DNA from: Paracoccaceae bacterium
Lineage (GTDB): Bacteria; Pseudomonadota; Alphaproteobacteria; Rhodobacterales; Rhodobacteraceae
Direction: 5' to 3'
NCBI GenBank assembly: GCA_902631295.1
Contig: CACOXV010000007.1
Span: 16,047-80,046 of the forward strand
DNA length: 64,000 nt
A model generated the notes under the pieces. That model was given only the letters and a program-made list of their open reading frames with translations. It was not told the DNA's origin and did not search any database. Made by a program: the position numbers and the translations under genes. Below, piece by piece: positions 15,887 to 23,512 of the stretch (positions are counted from its first letter, which is position 1; every line of letters begins with the position of its first letter).

Positions 15887-16440
15887 CAAAAAAACCTTTT
15901 GTCTTATACAATTATGGCTGAACAGTTATACAGTTTGAAGTTAAATCTAGTTTATTCTTAAGTATTCCTTTCAAACTATCAATCATTACTATTCCTGTTT
16001 GTGACTACTCTTACTAGTAAATTTTAATCTTCGCGTTTTAGAATTCAATAATGGCATTCAACTATTTTTAATCTTGTTTCTTTTATTTCTACTAAATTTA
16101 TTACTAAAGCAAAAATTTACAAACTTTACGACACTTCTGTCGATGTGGTGGCTAAAATTTGATTAAATTTAAATTTGATATTAAGATTATTAAATGGGGG
16201 ATTCTAAAGTTACCATAATTCACTTGCTTTCTGTTGTGGCAGTGTTGGCGGTTATAGCAACCCAAAGTCTTGCTTTAATATAAGCCTGCTGATCCAACTA
16301 GGTAATATGAATTTGGCAGAATAAAACATCCCTTTATAATTGATCAGATCCAACTCAATATACTTTAAGGTAAATTTTAGCGAAGAGACTAAACCTGATT
16401 AAAAATTTATTTTTATGAAAATGGAAGACAGAGGGAGCAA
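15887..16440. other. 550-bp intergenic region
   Basis: This A+T-rich DNA separates alkB and the cytochrome b561 gene, both reading left. I see no tRNA or strong hairpin. A doubtful 29-codon hydrophobic ORF lies on the plus strand. Confidence 0.5.
16194..16283 (+). CDS. possible 29-residue hydrophobic peptide
   Basis: ATG 16194 opens MGDSKVTIIHLLSVVAVLAVIATQSLALI, a single hydrophobic stretch. There is no ribosome binding site or coupled neighbour; it is only a candidate. Confidence 0.2.
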   Translation: MGDSKVTIIHLLSVVAVLAVIATQSLALI

Positions 16441-16968
16441 TTAAGTGCCCTTTTTTGAAAACGGAACCATTGCTGACCACACACCATCGTTTTTAAAACG
16501 GTGAAAAATCGCTGCTAATACGTGAATAGCTACTAACCAATATGTTGATGTCACTGCAAATTCGTGAATACTTATTACGGCTTCCATTACAAAATTTTCT
16601 CTCATTCCCAACCAATAAAGTCCACCGATCAAGAGCCCGGTAAGCGCTATTGATCCAAGACTAATATACATCCCAAGGTGAACAAGTTTTGCCGCGGTCT
16701 TTTGTATTTTGCTTGTGTTTTCTGGTAGAGCGCTTTGCTGCGTTTTTTTTACGTAAATAAATCGAATAATCAATAAAAGGATAAATATCCCTGCAAAGAC
16801 AATCTCTAATCTGAATAATGAAGGGTCTGCTAATTCGGAGAGGTTATCTACTTGTTTAAAAACACCATATGCGAAGAGTAGGACAAACCCCCAATGCATT
16901 GTTTTAGCAAACTTGCTATATGGAACCGGAGCTTCAGTACTATTTTCGTTCAACAAGTTATTCTCCAA
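16441..16968 (-). CDS. cytochrome b561 family protein
   Basis: The 175-residue protein has four transmembrane helices and conserved His in MHWG (helix 1), VHLGMY, SIHEFA and AIHVLAAIFHRF, which would ligate two b-type haems. It is the prokaryotic cytochrome b561 type, passing electrons from quinol to a partner. It is divergent from a dihaem cytochrome c gene 131 bp away, and the two could serve one electron-transfer chain. The start is set by ATG 16968; no strong ribosome site is visible. Confidence 0.85.
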   Translation of the reverse strand: MENNLLNENSTEAPVPYSKFAKTMHWGFVLLFAYGVFKQVDNLSELADPSLFRLEIVFAGIFILLLIIRFIYVKKTQQSALPENTSKIQKTAAKLVHLGMYISLGSIALTGLLIGGLYWLGMRENFVMEAVISIHEFAVTSTYWLVAIHVLAAIFHRFKNDGVWSAMVPFSKKGT

Positions 16969-17099
16969 AAACCTTCTATCGTATTTGTGGAAACCTGAAC
17001 AGATCCTTTAAAAAGCTTAGCATGATTATTTTCTAAAAGTTGTAAAGAGTAATTGATGGCTATTGACCTTCCGTTATTGGGACCCATTACTATTTTGTA

Positions 17100-17963
17100 A
17101 TGAGACTAAAAGCTATTATATTCATGTTTTGCCTGACCGCCTTTGGTGTTGCACTGTACTTGTTCGTGTCCAGACCGAAATCATCTGACCCAATCGAATA
17201 TTCTGCCAAAAATTCTGATTCTGATAATGGTAAATATATATATCTCGCGGCAGGTTGCAGTAGTTGTCATGTAGCAGAGGGCTCGGAGAATAAATACTTG
17301 CTAGCGGGTGGGCAGAAATTTGAAACATCGTTCGGTACATTTAGAGCGCCTAATATTTCAAATAGTGTTGAATTTGGAATTGGGTCTTGGGAATTCAAAG
17401 ATTTTTACAACGCTTTAAAGCTTGGACAAGATCCAGATGGGCAACATTATTTTCCTGCGTTTCCCTACACCGCATATAATAAAATGAAGGACCAAGATAT
17501 CATTGATCTTTGGACTTTCTGGAAAACGCTACCAAGCTCGGAGACACCGAATGAAGACCATAATTTACCATTTTTTTTGGATTTAAGGCGTAATATTGGT
17601 GTTTGGAAAAGTCTTTACATGTCAGACGAATTCGTCAATGAAGATCAGGATCGTGCAACTTATCTGGTTGAGGCACTTGCTCATTGCTCAGAGTGTCATA
17701 CCGCCAGAAATTTTATAGGAGCATTGGAAAATGCCAAGTGGTTCGAGGGTGCACAGGATCCCAGTGGCAGAGGAAGAATACCAGGTATAACAGCGCAAGA
17801 TTTAGGCTGGACTAAGGACGAAATAGTAGAATATCTCAGTTCTGGTTTTACACCCGATTATGATGTCGTAGGGGGTAAAATGGCCTCTGTTGTGGAAAAC
17901 ATTTCCCAACTTACCGCAATGGATAAAGAATTGATCGCTCAATATTTACTAAGAATAAAATAG
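17100..17963 (+). CDS. membrane-anchored dihaem cytochrome c
   Basis: The 287-residue protein has an N-terminal hydrophobic anchor (AIIFMFCLTAFGVALYLFV) and two c-haem sites, CSSCH at 53-57 and CSECH at 196-200. Distal Met ligands probably lie in later segments such as GGKMASVVE near residue 260. The two-domain layout resembles the cytochrome subunit of membrane alcohol and sugar dehydrogenases, but no dehydrogenase gene adjoins. It is divergent from the cytochrome b561 gene, suggesting joint control from the shared intergenic region. Confidence 0.87.
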   Translation: MRLKAIIFMFCLTAFGVALYLFVSRPKSSDPIEYSAKNSDSDNGKYIYLAAGCSSCHVAEGSENKYLLAGGQKFETSFGTFRAPNISNSVEFGIGSWEFKDFYNALKLGQDPDGQHYFPAFPYTAYNKMKDQDIIDLWTFWKTLPSSETPNEDHNLPFFLDLRRNIGVWKSLYMSDEFVNEDQDRATYLVEALAHCSECHTARNFIGALENAKWFEGAQDPSGRGRIPGITAQDLGWTKDEIVEYLSSGFTPDYDVVGGKMASVVENISQLTAMDKELIAQYLLRIK

Positions 17964-18010
17964 ATTATATTTATTGATAGTCAGTTTGTTCTAACGCCTA
18001 AGTTGTCTGA

Positions 18011-18592
18011 TTATCTGTTTAAAATCTCCATTTTGGAAATGCTTTTAATTACAGACTTGAGAGTTTGCCCATACCTTGGACGTTTTATTTCATTAAAGGA
18101 ACCTGAAACCGCTTCGATAGATCTAAACTGTTGGGTTTCTTTCTTAGAAAAACTCATAATCAATGGAATATTTTTCAAGTTATTAATTTGATTGGTATCT
18201 TTTAGTTCATTTAAATAAATTGCAGCGGAAGGTTTAATGGACAAATCACAAGTCGTTACACAATGGTCTTTGAAGAACATAAAAACATTATCTCTGTAGC
18301 TTTTGTGATTTACGCCAATTACAGAAAAGCACTCTTTACAGTATACGCGAGTAGATCGTGCGTTATGTCTTAACTGGAATGCTTTCATGAATTCTAAACC
18401 AAATATGTAAACAATATCTGATTTAACGTAAATTAATTCAGGCAAAGATACTGGTTCTAAACCACCTTTTTTAGCGCACCACTCCAATGCTTCGCGACAA
18501 TCAGTACATCCACATAGCAAGCTTAGGCTGGGTTGATCGTCCGTTATCTCAAATCCGCAGGCTCCACAGCGGCAAGTGATTTTAGCACTCAT
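18011..18592 (-). CDS. GFA-like zinc protein, long form
   Basis: The product has 193 residues. Zinc-type Cys motifs are TCRCGACGFEI near residue 6, CGCTDCREALEW near 27 and YCKECFSVIGV near 83, so it belongs with GFA/CENP-V proteins. It has about 60 extra C-terminal residues with a basic helix (RPRYGQTLKSVIKSISKMEIL). The second motif has CGC for the usual CHC. It is the third GFA-like protein of the window and the most divergent. The substrate is unknown. Confidence 0.72.
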   Translation of the reverse strand: MSAKITCRCGACGFEITDDQPSLSLLCGCTDCREALEWCAKKGGLEPVSLPELIYVKSDIVYIFGLEFMKAFQLRHNARSTRVYCKECFSVIGVNHKSYRDNVFMFFKDHCVTTCDLSIKPSAAIYLNELKDTNQINNLKNIPLIMSFSKKETQQFRSIEAVSGSFNEIKRPRYGQTLKSVIKSISKMEILNR

Positions 18593-18650
18593 GAACCAAT
18601 GACTTTCAAAAAACTCTATTAACGAGGACTATAGTATTAAGTTATTAGAT

Positions 18651-19004
18651 TTACTCTTGAATTATAAAAAGTTTTTTCACTTTCTCGTGTATTGTCCATT
18701 CGCCTTTCCAGCCTTTAGGAAGTACCAGTAGATCTCCTGCAGACAGGTCACGTTGGCCATTTCCGTCATAGTTGATTACTGAAGCTTTGCCGTGAAGGAT
18801 GTGACAAAACTCAGCAGCAGAGGATCTGTCGGCAGTAAAAGTACCCTCTGAGCACTCCCATATTCCAATTTTTGTTTTGTCATCCTCGGAAGACCAAAGG
18901 ATTCGTGATGCCTCTTCTTGTCCTGGTGTTTTGGTAGTTGGCTTAGGATTGAAATCAGCAAGTTCTTCATTTCCAAATTGCTCAAAGGTTTTCAATTCTA
19001 TCAT
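18651..19004 (-). CDS. cupin (DUF861, EutQ-like) protein
   Basis: The 117-residue single-domain cupin includes KIGIWECSEGTFTADRSSAAEFCHILHGKASVINYDG and LSAGDLLVLPKGWKGEWTIHEKVKKLF, which are the two cupin motifs of the Cupin_3/DUF861 type. Members of this group include ureidoglycine-related and (S)-sugar-binding proteins, but most are uncharacterised. It lies 58 bp upstream of the GFA-like gene on the same strand, so the two could be co-transcribed. It is cytoplasmic, with metal binding uncertain because only one clear His is seen. Confidence 0.8.
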   Translation of the reverse strand: MIELKTFEQFGNEELADFNPKPTTKTPGQEEASRILWSSEDDKTKIGIWECSEGTFTADRSSAAEFCHILHGKASVINYDGNGQRDLSAGDLLVLPKGWKGEWTIHEKVKKLFIIQE

Positions 19005-19228
19005 TTGTTAACCCAATGCTGCTTAATATATTTGTATATAGCAACAAATTTATCTTTTTTCAAAAGAAGAAGAATTGCTGCACTAATATGAAAGTTAGTT
19101 TAGACTTCGAATTCTCCTTAGAAAATTAGAAGCCATGGAAAATTGAGAAGATATTTAATTTTATCGGCATAAGATTAACCAATCATAACACGACTAAACA
19201 TCAAACGTAGTCAGTCGTTATTATTTCA

Positions 19229-19432
19229 ATGGGTGTTATGTTTGATAAAAAAGCATTAGATTATATGCCGGTACTTAACTTGCGTACAGATCTTTCTATT
19301 ACCAAAGATAAAGATAAAGAGCAGAGAAAAAAGCGACAAAAAGAAAAGTCAAATACTTGCTCCAATCAAATAATAAAAAAAGATAAAAAATACCCTTTCA
19401 AAAAATTAAATTTATTAGATGTCACCGTTTAA
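19229..19432 (+). CDS. lysine-rich hypothetical protein
   Basis: The product has 67 residues with a very basic middle (KDKDKEQRKKRQKEKS) and no known domain. A second ATG at 19238 (MFDKKALDYMPV) is also possible. Neither has a strong ribosome site. Similar low-complexity stretches occur by chance in A-rich DNA. Confidence 0.4.
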   Translation: MGVMFDKKALDYMPVLNLRTDLSITKDKDKEQRKKRQKEKSNTCSNQIIKKDKKYPFKKLNLLDVTV

Positions 19433-19876
19433 TTAACTCATGTAGTGATGTTTGAGTTTAGCCAAATATAAGATGGCTTTGAACTTTTTATGCTTACATC
19501 AAAACTCTAAAATAAAATTTAGATCAATTATTAAGCATTAATTCTATTTGTGAAATTAGCGATTAGCACCGTCTGACTCTCCGCTTTTTGTATTTTCCTA
19601 TTTGTTTACTCTTTTTAACGCATCTCGTGTGATCTCCCTTACTTTGTAAGTCAGCGAAACGTAGCCTGCGTTAAATAAAAATTTTTAGGCGTTAAAAAAT
19701 TAGGCTATTTGATATTGGGATTTGATATAATGGCTCAGATCGATGATTTTTTACCAAGGAAAGAATTCTTAAATGATGAGAGTCCCAGATGTATGATCCT
19801 CATACATTTGCAATGAGGAATCGGTATTCCTTAAGTCTGTTAGTACTAGGGATTACTAATTGGCTTACACAAAAAG
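19433..19876. other. 440-bp intergenic region
   Basis: No convincing gene is present. A 28-codon ORF beginning MAQIDDFLPRKEF (ATG 19731) has no ribosome site and is not called. No RNA gene is recognised. Confidence 0.4.
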
Positions 19877-20080
19877 TTACAGATTGGTAACAGCGTACGC
19901 TATGACTAAAACTAGATAAGAGATGGTACCAAAAAGCAATTTTGGGTTTGTATCAACTGTTTTAATTAATTTTACAAATCTGCCATAGATTTCGACAACT
20001 GTAGGGTCTTTTGTAATGTAAAGTTTCATACCTTCTATACGGTCCGGTATAAAATATGGATCAATATTTCTTACACACAA
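19877..20080 (-). CDS. small protein with C-terminal membrane helix
   Basis: The 67-residue ORF contains a probable internal start at MKLYITKDPTVVEIYGRFVKLIKTVDTNPKLL and one C-terminal hydrophobic helix (FGTISYLVLVIAYAV), suggesting a tail-anchored small membrane protein. The first 17 residues of the track version are doubtful. It lies 29 bp from the DUF1737 gene, reading the same way and probably in one transcript. Function is unknown. Confidence 0.5.
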   Translation of the reverse strand: MCVRNIDPYFIPDRIEGMKLYITKDPTVVEIYGRFVKLIKTVDTNPKLLFGTISYLVLVIAYAVTNL

Positions 20081-20108
20081 AAAAATACTGTACGATTAAA
20101 TACCAAAA

Positions 20109-20279
20109 TTAGTCCTGTTCTATGGTCATCGGCTGACAATAAATTTTCTCGTCTTCATTATCATTAAAGTCGATAACCATACCGCCAATTGGATACCATC
20201 CGTTTTCAATATATCTCGAAACATGTTCGCATAAATTTGCTCGATTGTACCCGGTTGCAATTACGTATTTGTTGTCCAT
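20109..20279 (-). CDS. DUF1737-family small protein
   Basis: Missed by the track because it has only 56 residues. It encodes MDNKYVIATGYNRANLCEHVSRYIENGWYPIGGMVIDF...KIYCQPMTIEQD. The order strand, long helix with NG-W-x-P-x-GG, strand and a closing YCQ-M strand is the DUF1737 pattern. GAAAGAGATAGT precedes the ATG. It leads into the small membrane protein gene. Function is unknown. Confidence 0.7.
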   Translation of the reverse strand: MDNKYVIATGYNRANLCEHVSRYIENGWYPIGGMVIDFNDNEDEKIYCQPMTIEQD

Positions 20280-20704
20280 TACTATCTCTTTCAGTTTGAT
20301 TGCTGGAATTCAAAATTATTTAGTTACCTGTTTTAATTTAACCAGGCTAATTAAATAGTTCTAATTAGATTTGCCTTACTAATCTACTTCTCATTCTTTG
20401 GTGAATATATTATATTGAAACCGATTTGTACTTCTGCATCAGTATTCTTATTGAATATTTCAGTAGTGCTTAATTTTATTCATGAAAAAAGCACAATACT
20501 AAAATGAAGAAGATGTGTAACTTAGTGGTCGCTGCAGGAAGAGTAGAACACTCACACCGTTTGCTAAGCTCCACACTCTTAACGGTAGCTGATAGTCTTA
20601 TTATAGATAGTATAAAAAGTGTATTTCCAGCTATATCCTTAATTTGTCAGATATGATTAGCAAAATTATAAAAATTATGTTACATTCTAAATACATTGTA
20701 AAAT

Positions 20705-20842
20705 GTACAAGCGGATATAGATATCCTCCCAAATCTGATTATTCGCTAATGATATAAGTAATGAGCAGTCAGATATTCAGTCTTGATTGTAAGTTTGGGA
20801 CAGGACCAGCTATACTCTCCCATATAGCTGGTCCCTTTTATA
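20705..20842 (+). ncRNA. candidate cuckoo/CcsR-like small RNA
   Basis: Two plus-strand hairpins are seen. The first, AGCGGATA / TATTCGCT (20710-20747), exposes CCTCCC in its loop. The second, GGACCAGCTAT / ATAGCTGGTCC (20803-20834), exposes CTCTCCC and is followed by CTTTTATA, as in an intrinsic terminator. Two stem-loops with anti-Shine-Dalgarno CCUCC-type loops are the hallmark of the alphaproteobacterial cuckoo (CcsR) sRNAs known from Rhodobacter. The 5' end is not defined, and the usual DUF1127 gene neighbour is absent. Confidence 0.45.
20803..20841 (+). terminator. rho-independent terminator of candidate sRNA
   Basis: A perfect 11-bp stem GGACCAGCTAT / ATAGCTGGTCC with a 10-base loop is followed by CTTTTAT on the plus strand. 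Confidence 0.65.
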
Positions 20843-20962
20843 CAGATAATCGATCTATTTTAACTAAACTCACAGGTTCATTTTAATATATAAAATCAAT
20901 TAGTTGTTGACTCTTGAGTTATCTTTCGCACTATTGAGTTAATCTTTCTGGGGAGAGATTGG

Positions 20963-21010
20963 AAAAGCGGGTCCGGTAGGTTTGGGAGGAGCTACCGTTG
21001 ACCCGCTTTT
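20963..21010. terminator. long bidirectional hairpin, CTCCTCCC loop on minus strand
   Basis: AAAAGCGGGTC pairs with GACCCGCTTTT, and an inner CGGTAG pairs with CTACCG across a 12-base loop. Both strands end the stem in T runs. It lies 33 bp after the leftward EamA gene and probably terminates it. On that strand the loop reads CTCCTCCC, an anti-Shine-Dalgarno motif like those of cuckoo sRNAs. Confidence 0.7.
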
Positions 21011-21043
21011 TGCTTTAAGATTATGTTTTGTCAATTATGTTTT

Positions 21044-21952
21044 TTAGTATTTTTTTGTGAAGCTTACTGCACCTGACGCAAAAAGGACTCCTAAAGTTAC
21101 AAGACAGATGCCAAGCAGTTTTGAAGGCGTAATTAGCTCTCCCAGAAAAATCATGCCGCCCAACATTGACAAAATTGGTGTAATCACTCCAAAAGCAGCG
21201 GTTTGTGCAGCGCCTAACTGTTTGACTGCATAGGTAAATAGCAGCATCGACAAAATCCCTATAACAACGCTGTGCAAAATTATCATAAGAAAAATATTTG
21301 TACCGCTCGCATGTTTAAAACTTACGTTACCAAAAATAGCAAGAATTGGAACAAAGATAATACTCCCCCAAAATAATCCAATAACGAGGCCTTGAAATGG
21401 GTTGATCCCACTCTGACGGAACATGACTGTATAAATTGCCCAGAGAGCCGCTCCAATTAGAAAAAGTATATTGCCAAACCAAGTTAGATTTCCAGAATTT
21501 GTTTCGAGTTGAAAAATTCCGATTAAGACGGCGCCAAACAAAATTATGAATAATCCAATTTTACGCAGAATATCCGGGTTTTCACGAGTAATAAAATAAG
21601 CAATTAGTGCGGTCCAAAACGGGAGTGTGCCGGGAGCTAAAGCCCCTGCATTTGATGCTGGAGCGTAATAAAGCCCCATTGAGAGAATCCAAGGGAATAA
21701 AGCGCTGGCGCCTAGTGCAAAAATAATCTTAGTAATAAATCGGTCTCCAGGCGGTAGGATACCAAATTTAAACATGAGTGGAGCCATGATTATGGTCGCT
21801 GGAAGAAGCCTCAGTATAAATATTTCTTCAACTGTAAAATTTTTAGTTATCGCAAACCTAGTTCCGACTAAAAATGCTGCCCAGATTGATACTGTTATTA
21901 TCGCAGCCAAATAACCCAACAGTTTTTTGTTTAACAAAAAATTATTGCTCAA
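21044..21952 (-). CDS. EamA-family (DMT) transporter
   Basis: The 302-residue protein has about ten transmembrane helices in two EamA repeats; the first repeat shows APASNAGALAPGTLPFWTALIAYFITRENPD and the second LGAAQTAAFGVITPILSMLGGMIFLGE. The only in-frame start is a TTG (MSNNFLLNKK). It is unrelated in detail to the DMT protein at 10791. Substrate is unknown. A strong hairpin follows the gene. Confidence 0.85.
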   Translation of the reverse strand: MSNNFLLNKKLLGYLAAIITVSIWAAFLVGTRFAITKNFTVEEIFILRLLPATIIMAPLMFKFGILPPGDRFITKIIFALGASALFPWILSMGLYYAPASNAGALAPGTLPFWTALIAYFITRENPDILRKIGLFIILFGAVLIGIFQLETNSGNLTWFGNILFLIGAALWAIYTVMFRQSGINPFQGLVIGLFWGSIIFVPILAIFGNVSFKHASGTNIFLMIILHSVVIGILSMLLFTYAVKQLGAAQTAAFGVITPILSMLGGMIFLGELITPSKLLGICLVTLGVLFASGAVSFTKKY

Positions 21953-22020
21953 TCTATTTAACAGTACAAAAATTCTGGTTTAGTAAACGTCGTTTTTTAA
22001 ACATTATTTATTAGATCTCG

Positions 22021-22218
22021 TCATGTATCACTTGCCGTTAGAGAAGAATTTACTATTCGTTCTTGGAGAAATCTTTGCCCCTCTGGCGTAACCTTCCCGC
22101 TTTTGTCAATAAATCCTCTCTCTTTTGCGATGTCTATAATGCCAATATCTCTGCTTTCCGTTTTTTGTTCTGCTTTTTTACGAACAGTCTTAATAGTATT
22201 ATAATCACTTACATTCAT
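22021..22218 (-). CDS. small hypothetical protein
   Basis: The product has about 65 residues (MNVSDYNTIKTVRKKAEQKTESRDIGIIDIAKERGFIDKSGKVTPEGQRFLQERI), probably helical with a turn at DKSGKVTPEG. GAGG six bases before ATG 22218 sets this start, 15 codons inside the track ORF. The pattern 'GFID..GKVTPEG' recalls small winged-helix-like proteins, but no family is claimed. Confidence 0.55.
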   Translation of the reverse strand: MNVSDYNTIKTVRKKAEQKTESRDIGIIDIAKERGFIDKSGKVTPEGQRFLQERIVNSSLTASDT

Positions 22219-22307
22219 CAGAAACCTCATAAAAAATTTAAGCTTCTGTTGGCTACGAGCCATGAAGTAATTTTCCTTTTTATAAAGTCAAAATATTTTC
22301 AGGTATT

Positions 22308-22652
22308 TTATTCGCCCCATGTACCTGCAAACTCATAAACTAAGGCCGGTTTGTCCCCAAAAACCCACGCGTTGTGACCTGTTGAAATCGCATATGCATC
22401 GCCAGCCGAGTATGTCGCTTCGCGCCATCATCACAAACGCAATGCACAGCACCCTCTGCAATTATATCGGTATGGGTCGCTTGGCAATTATGAGTTCCTA
22501 CTATTGTCTTTATATTTTTTTACCATTTCCAGTCTGGACTTAATGTCAACTTTACCATACGTTGGTTGAGCACATTTACCGCTTCCATGCGCGCATTAGG
22601 CATATCTTTTGGCTCAGCAGCAGTGGATGAATTTTTTTTACGTAATCGGCAT
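22308..22652 (-). pseudogene. cupin pseudogene
   Basis: A good ribosome site (AAGAGGGAG) and ATG at 22652 open MPIT. One base then appears lost near 22642, and the shifted frame reads VKKNSSTAAEPKDMPNARMEAVNVLNQRMVKLTLSPDWKW. A TAA (22520-22522) interrupts it, the frame resumes as KNIKTIVGTHNCQATHTDIIAEGAVHCVCDDGAK, and a second one-base shift leads to TYSAGDAYAISTGHNAWVFGDKPALVYEFAGTWGE. Joined, this is a complete small cupin of about 115 residues with motif 1 (H-x-D...G) and motif 2 (GD...GHNAW). Three lesions make it non-functional. The plus-strand ORF 22319-22543 is its shadow. Confidence 0.8.
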
Positions 22653-22701
22653 GACTTTTCTCCCTCTTAAGTAAAAAATTTCAGTAAAATTAATTATCAC
22701 A

Positions 22702-23325
22702 TTATTTAAGCATCATTATTAGTCTGGAATGCTTTAATGTTCCAAGCTCATTGGCCGCATCGACCAACTCAGAAAAATTAGGATTAGCGATAACTGCATC
22801 AGTAGCGCTGCCCCAGTGTTTTAAATCTTCAAACCTATATAAAATTCGCATCATTTCATGATCTGATGCAATTACAGGCACGCCTACGCCTAACTCCACA
22901 TTATTTTCATCACAAATTTCTTGCAAGCCGGGTACTAATTCCATTGCCTTAGCAATATTTTTTCGTGGCATATGATAATCCCGAGCCAGTACTATTTTTC
23001 TTAGATCATCTTTACCAGAATTATAGAGCATTCTTCCCAGCCACGGACCTCGCATTTCTGCGACAGGGGTCAGGGCGCGTTCTTCAAATATTTTTTTGAA
23101 ATCAGGGTCATCGGAGTATCCTTCCATTGCGGAAGCTCCCGCTGCTACCGTTTCGTACCAATTGTAAAGTTCATAATCTCCAGACCTGTGACCACCAATA
23201 ACTTTACCTACTCTGGAAACTGCGCCGTATTTTTCAATTATATTTGATGTCCTAAGTATTCGATCTTCGAGTACTGCATCTTTGCCAATCATAGGTGTAA
23301 ATTCTCTTATAGCTGCGTATAACAT
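22702..23325 (-). CDS. two-domain ABM-like protein
   Basis: The 207-residue protein contains two similar halves of about 100 residues, each beginning with a strand and ending with a short strand after a long helix (first: MLYAAIREFTPMIGK...RSGDYELYNWYETVAAGASAMEGYSDDPDFKKIFEER; second: LRKIVLARDYHMPRKNIAKAMELVPGLQE...MMRILYRFEDLKHWGSATDAVIANPNFSELVD). This is the layout of a tandem alpha+beta-barrel protein. Catalytic residues are not recognised. It lies beside the cupin pseudogene and before aglK, reading the same way. AAGGAGA precedes the ATG. Confidence 0.65.
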   Translation of the reverse strand: MLYAAIREFTPMIGKDAVLEDRILRTSNIIEKYGAVSRVGKVIGGHRSGDYELYNWYETVAAGASAMEGYSDDPDFKKIFEERALTPVAEMRGPWLGRMLYNSGKDDLRKIVLARDYHMPRKNIAKAMELVPGLQEICDENNVELGVGVPVIASDHEMMRILYRFEDLKHWGSATDAVIANPNFSELVDAANELGTLKHSRLIMMLK

Positions 23326-23512
23326 TGGTTCTCCTTCAAAAAATACATATTTGTTTTATCAATAGTTTGTGAATCAAGTACAAGAACTGTATCGCACAAG
23401 CTTTAAATAATCATTATTTGTTTCAAAGCTATTGTTTTAATTAGATAATTGAGAATTAGGTAAAAATTTGGCTTTATAGAAACCTATTGCAGATGTCACT
23501 ACGCAACGACCC

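Larger units (their letters stand above)
20280..21043. other. 760-bp intergenic region with RNA hairpins
   Basis: No ORF of normal length is credible. It holds the candidate sRNA with two CU-loop hairpins and a long symmetric hairpin near 20,963-21,010. A 52-codon ORF at 20,503 has no ribosome site and is not called. Confidence 0.5.

Noticed and set aside
20503-20661. 52-codon ORF beginning MKKMCNLVVAAGR
   Set aside because: No ribosome binding site and no fold-like pattern; it lies in the sRNA-like intergenic region.
22319-22543. 74-residue plus-strand ORF
   Set aside because: It is the shadow of the cupin pseudogene on the minus strand.
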